43,864 bases of DNA from NCBI RefSeq assembly GCF_000008685.2, contig NC_001318.1, forward strand, positions 18,474 through 62,337, read 5' to 3'. Position numbers and translations under genes: made by a program. Shown in pieces: positions 37,808 through 43,864 of the stretch. This DNA is from Borreliella burgdorferi B31 (lineage in GTDB: Bacteria; Spirochaetota; Spirochaetia; Borreliales; Borreliaceae). The notes under the pieces are model-generated. The model saw only the letters and a program-made list of their open reading frames with translations. It was not told the DNA's origin and searched no databases. Every line of letters starts with the position of its first letter. Positions within the stretch are counted from its first letter, which is position 1.

Positions 37808-38275
37808 CTAAAATACCCTTTTATTTTCTTTTAAGATATTTTCTTGAAGAATCAACATACCTTCCTTTTGAAAATCATTAGTTTCATGTTTATATCCCAT
37901 TAAATGCAAAATCCCATGAATAGTAACACGTTGAAGTTCTTCATAAATTTCAACATTAAACTCTTGAGCGCTGAATTTTAAATATTCAAAAGATATTACA
38001 AGATCTCCTTGTATTTTATAATTTATGCCATCAACCAAATCTTCGTTAAGCTCATTATGTTCATTATAATTAAAAGAAAGAACATCAGTTGGCTCGTTCT
38101 TGTTTCTAAATTTATTATTCAATTCTTGTATATAAGCATTATCACAAAGAATAACTGAAAGTTCAAAATCGCTAATGGAAAGAGCATTCAAAACAGATAC
38201 AACAAAATCATAAAAAACATTAAGATGTTCAAATTTAATATTTTCTACCAATAAATTCAAATCAGATTTGGACAA
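37808..38275 (-). CDS. ybeY: Endoribonuclease/rRNA maturation factor YbeY
   Basis: Zinc-dependent protein needed for 16S rRNA 3'-end maturation and ribosome quality control. It is 155 residues. The metal site is [12 protein letters not shown] (three His), and the preceding core has [13 protein letters not shown] and [11 protein letters not shown], both typical. The TTG start at 38275 has AGGGT nine bases upstream. It abuts the CorC-like gene. A perfect palindrome lies 45 bases upstream, in the gap to trxA. Confidence 0.92.
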   Translation of the reverse strand: MSKSDLNLLVENIKFEHLNVFYDFVVSVLNALSISDFELSVILCDNAYIQELNNKFRNKNEPTDVLSFNYNEHNELNEDLVDGINYKIQGDLVISFEYLKFSAQEFNVEIYEELQRVTIHGILHLMGYKHETNDFQKEGMLILQENILKENKRVF

Positions 38276-38320
38276 ATTAAATATACCCTAAAATAATCCA
38301 CATATAACTTACAAGTATGA

Positions 38321-38340
38321 TTAATTGCTATAGCAATTAA
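38321..38340. repeat. Perfect 20-base palindrome between trxA and ybeY
   Basis: TTAATTGCTATAGCAATTAA equals its own reverse complement. As RNA it gives an eight-pair stem with a TATA loop, located 19 bases after the trxA stop. The U-run expected of a strong terminator is missing, so a DNA-binding site is an alternative. Confidence 0.55.
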
Positions 38341-38358
38341 ATTATTTTATTTTGCAAA

Positions 38359-38712
38359 CTAAAAACCAAAAAAATCCTTAATTATGTTTTCAAAAGCATC
38401 TTCTTGCAAAAAGCCAACAGAAACCTTTGGCTTGCCATCAACAGGAATAAAAAGAATAGTTGGAAGACTTTGTACTCCAATCGCAGAAGAAATATCTTGT
38501 TCCTTATCTGTATCTACTTTGTAAAAATCAATGCTATTCTCGTACTTTTTAGAAAGTTTTTCAAAAATCGGAGAAAGCATTTTACATGGACCACACCAAT
38601 TAGCATAAAAATCAATTATTGCGGGTCTATCACCTCTAAAACTCCACTCTTTATCATTTTTATAATCAAAAACTTTAACAACAAAATCTTCTTCGGTTAA
38701 AGAAATAGCCAT
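38359..38712 (-). CDS. trxA: Thioredoxin
   Basis: General thiol-disulphide reductant. It is 117 residues. The active site ANWCGPCK has Cys40 and Cys43, the cis-proline stretch is SLPTILFIP, and DFYANW and FYKVDTDKEQDISSAIGVQ match the fold. The N-terminus is slightly longer than the E. coli protein. Upstream is a G6 run followed directly by ATG-TAA (38723-38718), then the real ATG at 38712, a 12-base spacing. It is divergent from rsmE and apparently a single-gene unit. Confidence 0.95.
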   Translation of the reverse strand: MAISLTEEDFVVKVFDYKNDKEWSFRGDRPAIIDFYANWCGPCKMLSPIFEKLSKKYENSIDFYKVDTDKEQDISSAIGVQSLPTILFIPVDGKPKVSVGFLQEDAFENIIKDFFGF

Positions 38713-38785
38713 ATATTTTACATGCCCCCCTATCGACTTAAAATTATATCACAAATACAATATTAATAATAAGGAATTATAAGAA

Positions 38786-39502
38786 ATGAATCTAATGTTA
38801 ATAACTTTTAATGAATTTAAAACAGGAATTTCACTCAATGATACTAGGGCAGAACATCTTGTTAAAATCTTAAAATTAAAAGATAACGACAAATTTAAAT
38901 TTGGTATTCTTGGAGAAAAAAACATTTACCACTGCATTTACAAAAAAGATAAAAAACTATTTTTCAAGAAAATCTTTAAAGTAGGTGAATCTAATAAACT
39001 TAAAAAATTATATGTGCTAATTGGAATGATAAGACCAATTGTTGCCAAAAGAATCATAAAAGAACTTGCTAGCATTGGAACATACAAAATAATTTTTTTT
39101 AACACTGAGCTTACTGAAAAATCATATTTAAATTCTAAAATCTTTAAAAACAATGATTGCGAAAAACATTTAATAGCCGGAGCAATGCAAGGAAAAATAA
39201 CATACTTACCAAAAATAAAAATTATAAAAAATTTGAAAGAAAGCCTTAAATATATTCAACAAGAAAATTTTGAAATAAAAATATTGCTTGAAAAAAATAG
39301 TGAAAAAAATTTAATTGATATAGAACAAATAAACAATGCGGTCATTATTGTGGGACCTGAAAGAGGATTTACAGAAAAAGAAAAACAATTAATAGCACAA
39401 TATAATTTTTCCCCTTACAGCATATCCACAAACACCCTGAGAACAGAAACAGCCACAATTGCTGCATCTATTATTACAGCATCAAAACTAATTAATATGT
39501 GA
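38786..39502 (+). CDS. rsmE: 16S rRNA (uracil-1498-N3)-methyltransferase RsmE
   Basis: SPOUT-fold enzyme that methylates U1498 of 16S rRNA with SAM. The 238 residues start with a PUA-like domain (TRAEHLVKILKLKDNDKFKFG). The knot region follows with KRIIKELASIGTYKIIFFNTELTEKSY, AGAMQGKITYLPKI, VGPERGFTEKE and the terminal LRTETATIAASIITA. AAGGA precedes the ATG. It converges with the PASTA gene, leaving a 53-base AT-rich gap in which I see no clear hairpin. Confidence 0.92.
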   Translation: MNLMLITFNEFKTGISLNDTRAEHLVKILKLKDNDKFKFGILGEKNIYHCIYKKDKKLFFKKIFKVGESNKLKKLYVLIGMIRPIVAKRIIKELASIGTYKIIFFNTELTEKSYLNSKIFKNNDCEKHLIAGAMQGKITYLPKIKIIKNLKESLKYIQQENFEIKILLEKNSEKNLIDIEQINNAVIIVGPERGFTEKEKQLIAQYNFSPYSISTNTLRTETATIAASIITASKLINM

Positions 39503-39555
39503 TTTTATATTAAAAATTTTTTTATCATTTTAAATCAATATGTTTTTGAGCACAA

Positions 39556-40563
39556 TTAATTTATAACTGTTTGATTAATCAGCTTATCATAAATATAAAG
39601 CTCAATCATAGAACCTTTATTAACCTCATAGGGCAACTTAATAAGTCCTCCCTTTGACTTAAAGGAATAAATCAAAGAATTTTTACCATCCACGCCTTTT
39701 AACCTAACAGATATATCGACATAAGATGGATGTTGTCTTAATTTATAAGTCAAAATTCCAAAAACAATTTTATTGTCAACCTTGGGCTTTGCAATAGTAA
39801 TTAAAATTTTATCTGATTCATTTATTTTAGTTCCAGGCGGAATAGACTGAGAAATAATATTTCCAAAATCGCCGATATTTGCCAAATCAATGTCAAAGTT
39901 AATGCTATCGCTTAAAAGAGAAGCAATTGCATCTTTATAATAAATTCCAACATAATTTTTAACATGTTTGTCCAAATGATCTTTACCCTTACTAATTAAA
40001 AATTGAAGATCCGTTAAACTTGATATTTGACTACCCGGTGATGGATTTTGACTAATTATTATTCCTTTTGGCAATTCGCTTTCAACCTCAAGAGGTTGAA
40101 CAATATGGTAAAGTAATTTAGAATTATCAAAAGAATTGGCCTTTAAATTAATAATAACATCGTCAATGTTTTTACCAATAAAACTATCAACTCTGTTTAT
40201 TATAGCCCCTTTGCTAATGAAAATTATAACCTTATTGCCATGTCTTAAAACAGTTCCTGGTTTTGGACCCTGATCTATTACTTTCCCTTTATCAAGAGCA
40301 CTTGAAGAAAATTTAAATTCAATGTGCGGAATCAACTCTTTTCTCTGCAATTCAAGAACAGCATCCTCAATAGCAAGAGAATAAAGATTTGGAACGACTG
40401 TAATCTCATTATTTTCTAAAACCATAAAGAAAATTGCAAAAGAAACAATTAAAGATCCAAAAATAACTAAAAGCAATGCCTTAATTGTGGTTTTGGGCAA
40501 AATCAACATTTCATTATTGCAATTTTTGTCACTCTGAGACAGATCTAATTTATTTTTAAACAA
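39556..40563 (-). CDS. Membrane-anchored PASTA-domain protein without a kinase domain
   Basis: A protein of at least 335 residues with a short cytosolic tail, one membrane segment (about 29-48) and three PASTA-type repeats outside. They can be traced by the GKVIDQGPKPGTVLRHGNKV, KGIIISQNPSPGSQISS and GNIISQSIPPGTKINESDKI blocks, roughly at 55-120, 125-195 and 198-262, followed by a strand-rich end. PASTA domains in other bacteria bind muropeptides or beta-lactams, usually on Ser/Thr kinases or PBPs; neither is fused here. The TTG at 40563 has a crowded ribosome site. The frame stays open upstream to an ATT at 40617 behind a G7 run, giving 353 residues. It is the last gene of the pepP-def-fmt block. 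Recalled as BB0063. Confidence 0.8.
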   Translation of the reverse strand: MFKNKLDLSQSDKNCNNEMLILPKTTIKALLLVIFGSLIVSFAIFFMVLENNEITVVPNLYSLAIEDAVLELQRKELIPHIEFKFSSSALDKGKVIDQGPKPGTVLRHGNKVIIFISKGAIINRVDSFIGKNIDDVIINLKANSFDNSKLLYHIVQPLEVESELPKGIIISQNPSPGSQISSLTDLQFLISKGKDHLDKHVKNYVGIYYKDAIASLLSDSINFDIDLANIGDFGNIISQSIPPGTKINESDKILITIAKPKVDNKIVFGILTYKLRQHPSYVDISVRLKGVDGKNSLIYSFKSKGGLIKLPYEVNKGSMIELYIYDKLINQTVIN

Positions 40564-40627
40564 TTCCCCTTCATTAGAAAATTTATTTTCTAGATTGTCA
40601 TTATTATTAAAACTAATATATCCCCCC

Positions 40628-41566
40628 CTATTCTATTGAAGAAAACACTTGCCCTATTAGCTGCCTACTTCCATTATAAAAGGACTTAAAATCCAAAACC
40701 TTTCTTCCAGGTCTTTGAACTTCTAAAAGCAAAAGAATCCCTTTCCCGGTATTAACAAATAATCCTTTTTCAGGATTAAAATCAACAATTTCTCCTATTT
40801 TTCTCTCCTTATATAAATCTACCTCCAAAAAATCGGCGCGATGAAAAATAATGTCGTTATAATCAAGCCTAACTCTTACAAGTGGCCAAGGATTGCACGC
40901 ATTAATTTTATTTTTAATCTCAAATGCACTTAAATTAAAATCTATAAATCCAGATTCTTTTTTTAAAAAAGAACAAAAAGTAGCTTCGCTTGATTTTTGA
41001 GGAATTCCCAAAAAACCCTTGCTAATTTTTTCCAAAGCTTCTAGAACAAGGCTTGGACTAAGGCTTGATACAAGTTTTGAAATATCATGACTTGTATCAT
41101 AAGATCTTATTTTAAAATTTTTTTGCACTAAAATATTGCCACTATCCATTTCTAAAGCCATACTCTGAATAGTAACACCGCTAACACAATCACCATTTAA
41201 AATTGCAGATTGAATCGGAGAAACGCCTCTATATTTGGGTAAAAGAGAAGGATGAACATTAATACATCCCTTTGGGAAAAGATCTAAAAATTCTTTTTTA
41301 AAAATCTTGCCATAAGAAAAAACTAACATTAAATCTGGATTCAAATCTCTAACTAAATTTAATACATTATCATCAAGAATCAAAGGATCAAGAACTTTAA
41401 TATTCCTAGCAATAGCCTCTGACTTTATTACATTTTGACTTAACTTTTGTCCTCTACCCTTGGGTCTATCAGGCAAAGTCAAAACTCCCACCACTTCATA
41501 ATGCTTTACAATCTCTTTGAAAACTTCTAAAGCAATAGAAGAAGAGCTTACAAAAAATATTTTCAT
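40628..41566 (-). CDS. fmt: Methionyl-tRNA formyltransferase
   Basis: Formylates initiator Met-tRNA using 10-formyl-THF, which FolD (6224-7129) makes. The 312 residues have GVLTLPDRPKGRGQKL near the start, the catalytic INVHPSLLPKYRGVSPIQ block, and GVTIQSMALEMDSGNIL. The C-terminal tRNA-binding domain has NACNPWPLVRVRL. The start overlaps the def stop by four bases, a common def-fmt arrangement. Its stop codon merges with a G7 run that may serve as ribosome site for the next gene. Confidence 0.96.
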   Translation of the reverse strand: MKIFFVSSSSIALEVFKEIVKHYEVVGVLTLPDRPKGRGQKLSQNVIKSEAIARNIKVLDPLILDDNVLNLVRDLNPDLMLVFSYGKIFKKEFLDLFPKGCINVHPSLLPKYRGVSPIQSAILNGDCVSGVTIQSMALEMDSGNILVQKNFKIRSYDTSHDISKLVSSLSPSLVLEALEKISKGFLGIPQKSSEATFCSFLKKESGFIDFNLSAFEIKNKINACNPWPLVRVRLDYNDIIFHRADFLEVDLYKERKIGEIVDFNPEKGLFVNTGKGILLLLEVQRPGRKVLDFKSFYNGSRQLIGQVFSSIE

Positions 41567-42060
41567 TTTGCCTTAAGCCCCCTTTCTCTCATATAAGGCT
41601 TTAGTAATTTATTTTTTAACTTTTCTTCGTAATAATCAATAAAAAGAACTCCATTTAAATGGTCCATTTCGTGCTGAATAATTCTTGCCAAAAAATCAGA
41701 ATTTTCTATAGTAAAAGATTTTCCATTCTCATCATGAAAATTTATTACAACAGCTTTAGGCCTCATTAAATCATAATAAACTCCTGGTATACTCAAACAC
41801 CCCTCTTTGTAAGAACTAAACTCATAAGAAGTCTCTATGATTGAAGGATTGATAAAAACCAAAGGCCTTGCCATTTTATTCTCTCTAACTACAAAAAGCG
41901 CCAAATCAAGGCCTACTTGGGGAGCAGCAAGCCCAACTCCACCGCTAATATCCATCAATTCTATCATCTTTTTAGCATAATCTCTAATCTTATCGTCAAT
42001 ATTCTCGATTTGCTTTGTCTTAACACGAAGCAAATCATTAGGATAAAATACCATTTCCAT
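41563..42060 (-). CDS. def: Peptide deformylase
   Basis: Removes the formyl group from nascent proteins. It is 165 residues from the ATG at 42060 (MEMVFYPNDLLRVK). The three metal-site motifs are present: GGVGLAAPQVG, EGCLSIPG (Cys ligand) and QHEMDHLNG (two His, catalytic Glu). A reading seven codons longer starts at a TTG and would contain the ribosome site itself (GGGGGA), so it was rejected. It is coupled to fmt by a four-base overlap and lies 34 bases after the Trx-like gene. Confidence 0.96.
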   Translation of the reverse strand: MEMVFYPNDLLRVKTKQIENIDDKIRDYAKKMIELMDISGGVGLAAPQVGLDLALFVVRENKMARPLVFINPSIIETSYEFSSYKEGCLSIPGVYYDLMRPKAVVINFHDENGKSFTIENSDFLARIIQHEMDHLNGVLFIDYYEEKLKNKLLKPYMRERGLKAK

Positions 42061-42094
42061 AAAAACCCATCCCCCTTTCAAACAAAAAAGACAC

Positions 42095-42784
42095 TTATTT
42101 TATTTTTCCAAAAAGCTTCCATTCTTCATTTCCCAATAATGAAAAATAAATATTACCAATCCTAGACTTAGGAATAGCATAAAGCTTGTTTTCATTAATA
42201 TCTTTAAAAACTAAAAATTCTTTAAGATCTGTATCAAAAAGAACAAGCTTTCTGTCTTTACCATTAAACTTTAATCGCCAATCACCTTTTAATGTTTTGT
42301 AAAAAAAGGTTCTCTCATCAGCAGTATTAATTTCATAATCTTTTTGCTTTTTTAAAACACTTGTTGATTTTATAGCTCCCATAACATAGTTTAAAAAATC
42401 CTTATCAAATTGAACACTGCTCAAAACAGCTCCCACATAAGCTGCCTTTATTTGCTCATTCTTAGAATCAACAAAAAAAATAGTCGGACTTTTTTGTAGA
42501 TTAATTTTATTAAAAATTTCATTATCCTTATCAATAACTAAAAAAACACTTTTTCTAGATACTTTGTGAATAATTTCACCATTTGTAAAAGAGTTTAAAA
42601 AATCTTTTATTAAATTTTCTTTAATATCTCTACCAACCAAAATTAAAACATTTTTATTCAATTTTTGAGCTTTTTTAATTGCAACCTCATAAGAACTCTC
42701 AAAAATAATATCTTCCGGAGGCAAAGAAAACAAATTTGAAAATCCTTGATTTAAAATCATTAAAAATGCAATTATAAATCTCAT
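42095..42784 (-). CDS. Exported thioredoxin-fold-like protein without a CxxC motif
   Basis: A 229-residue exported protein. A signal peptide (about 1-20) is followed by a region (about 28-125) with the layout of thioredoxin-like/DUF255 domains: SSYEVAIKKAQKLNKNVLILV, FLVIDKDNEIFNKINLQKSPTIFFVDSKNEQIKAAYVG. The cis-proline position SPTIFFVD is kept, but there is no Cys anywhere in the protein, so redox activity is excluded. The C-terminal 80 residues are strand-rich (GDWRLKFNGKDRKLVLFD). It overlaps the pepP stop by four bases and precedes def. The function is unknown. Recalled as BB0066. Confidence 0.65.
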   Translation of the reverse strand: MRFIIAFLMILNQGFSNLFSLPPEDIIFESSYEVAIKKAQKLNKNVLILVGRDIKENLIKDFLNSFTNGEIIHKVSRKSVFLVIDKDNEIFNKINLQKSPTIFFVDSKNEQIKAAYVGAVLSSVQFDKDFLNYVMGAIKSTSVLKKQKDYEINTADERTFFYKTLKGDWRLKFNGKDRKLVLFDTDLKEFLVFKDINENKLYAIPKSRIGNIYFSLLGNEEWKLFGKIK

Positions 42785-43864
42785 ATTTTACTTGTTAGCT
42801 TTGCTAAAAATTCCAACTCTCCTTCATTATCAAAGCGCTCTTTTAATGTTAAAAATACACATTCATGATAATCATTGATATAATTTAACTCATCTTCTGA
42901 GAGCATTTCTTTTACTATCAATTCCTTTTCAAAAGGAACAAGGGTTAAATTCTCAAACTCTAAAAAAGCTCCAAAGTCATTTGTAAAAGCTTGCCTTACA
43001 AAAACTAAATTCTCAATTCTTATTCCGTGACTAAATGTTCTATAAAGACCAGGCTCAATTGAAACTACCTCAGATCCTTTAAAAAGATAACTAGAATTAG
43101 GACTAATAGAAACTGGAAGTTCATGAACATTAAGAAAAAACCCAACACCATGCCCAGTGCCATGAATAAAATTCAATTCATTTTTTAAAAGCGGTAATCT
43201 ACAAATTCCATCAAGAAAAGCTCCGGAAGATCCATATGGAAACTTTAAAGAAGAAAGGCCAATGAAAGCCTTAAGAACCAAAGTATAGTCGCGCTTTTCT
43301 TCATCAGAGGCATCACCTATTAAAAAAACTCTTGTAACGTCTGTCGTACCAAGTCCAAAATATGAACCCCCAGAATCAATCAAAAGAAGACCATTGGTAT
43401 TTATTTTTCTACCTCTTTTGGGCTTATAATGCGGAAGAGCTCCATTTTCTCTAAAACCAACTATTGAGTCAAAGCTAGAACTAAAAAAATCTTTATTCAA
43501 TTTTCTAAAATGCAAAAGCATATCAGCAACATCTATTTCATCTAATTCAGACAATTCAACCTTGCTAAGACTTTTAAATTTACGTAAAAATTTAATCAAT
43601 GCAATAGCATCAATAATATGCGCTTCTTTCATCTTAAGAAGTTCATAATCGGTTTTTAATGCCTTAAGACTACTTATAATACTCTCTCCCAAAATGATAT
43701 TAGTCTCACCAAGAACTTTTAAAACCCTAACATTGGCATAAAATGAAACAAAAAATTTACCTTCGTGCTTTATTTTGTCCAAAAAACAGTAAAAATTGCT
43801 GTAAGACTCTATTTCAAAATTTTCCATTTCAAGTGCTTCTTTAACACCCGAATCAAGTTTTTTT
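42781..43864 (-). CDS. Xaa-Pro aminopeptidase, M24 family (N-terminus cut by window edge)
   Basis: Metallopeptidase that removes N-terminal residues preceding proline. The frame is open to the window edge, so the ATG at 43827 is internal and about 361 C-terminal residues are visible; the long eukaryote-like form is about 600. The five metal ligands lie in LLIDSGG...GTTDVTR (two Asp), NFIHGTGHGVGFFLNVHE (His), VSIEPGLY (Glu) and GIRIENL (Glu). SFDSIVGFRENGALPHY precedes them. The LxxxAHIIDAIALIKFL and HGTGHGVGFFLN blocks fit the APP1 subgroup. It overlaps the start of the Trx-like gene by four bases and heads the def-fmt block. Confidence 0.9.
   Translation of the reverse strand, partial: KKLDSGVKEALEMENFEIESYSNFYCFLDKIKHEGKFFVSFYANVRVLKVLGETNIILGESIISSLKALKTDYELLKMKEAHIIDAIALIKFLRKFKSLSKVELSELDEIDVADMLLHFRKLNKDFFSSSFDSIVGFRENGALPHYKPKRGRKINTNGLLLIDSGGSYFGLGTTDVTRVFLIGDASDEEKRDYTLVLKAFIGLSSLKFPYGSSGAFLDGICRLPLLKNELNFIHGTGHGVGFFLNVHELPVSISPNSSYLFKGSEVVSIEPGLYRTFSHGIRIENLVFVRQAFTNDFGAFLEFENLTLVPFEKELIVKEMLSEDELNYINDYHECVFLTLKERFDNEGELEFLAKLTSKI

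Overview
The window is a gene-dense, very AT-rich piece of spirochaete chromosome. The gene set, gene order and several lineage-specific genes point to a Lyme-disease Borrelia (Borreliella, B. burgdorferi sensu lato): the outer-membrane porin P13, the PUR-domain regulator BpuR, the BAM-associated lipoprotein BB0028, PPi-dependent phosphofructokinase and a tmRNA tag AKNNNFTSSNLVMAA. From memory the order matches the B31 chromosome from about BB0020 to BB0067. Those locus numbers are recalled, not looked up. Most genes lie on the minus strand, which fits the left arm of a linear chromosome replicated outward from a central origin (inference).

Layout. 1-4266: pfp (C-terminus cut by the window edge), a queA with a one-base frameshift, and ruvB-ruvA, all minus. 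4346-5485: a secreted sorbosone-dehydrogenase-like propeller, plus strand. 5492-7129: folD-yebC, minus. 7280-8975: a predicted outer-membrane barrel and the BAM-associated lipoprotein, plus. 8961-10999: an active-looking signal peptidase I, a paralogue that has lost both catalytic residues, and a UPF0178 protein. 11070-13006: a PEGA/FGE-like membrane protein and smpB. 13077-21165: a long minus block with a PpiD-like chaperone, a lipoprotein, plsC, parE-parC and p13. 21353-22204: cheR. 22288-26881: a short SMC protein, two membrane or exported proteins and phoU. 26973-28693: rnhB, bpuR, tRNA-Gly(UCC) and tmRNA. 28694-30786: two tandem YhhQ-type queuosine-precursor transporter paralogues and trmH. 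30868-35059: ung, then gap-pgk-tpiA-secG. 35061-38712: a TPR protein, a CorC/TlyC-like CBS protein, ybeY and thioredoxin. 38786-43864: rsmE, then a pepP(partial)-BB0066-def-fmt-PASTA block.

How the genes work together. Three central processes recur. Glycolysis is represented by pfp and gap-pgk-tpiA. Translation and RNA quality control are represented by smpB with ssrA, def and fmt, trmH, rsmE, ybeY and queA with the YhhQ pair. Envelope building is represented by LepB, SecG, the BAM lipoprotein, the PpiD-like chaperone, P13 and PlsC. DNA maintenance genes (ruvAB, ung, parCE, smc, rnhB) are spread between them. No insertion sequence, prophage, CRISPR array or sign of recent transfer was seen. 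No intergenic stretch over about 300 bases lacks a gene.

The points most worth a second look are the signal peptidase paralogue without its Ser/Lys dyad, the hinge-less SMC, a G9 tract inside a TPR-protein gene, the queA frameshift next to a duplicated queuosine-precursor transporter, and several genes whose predicted transcription start falls on the start codon (candidate leaderless mRNAs).
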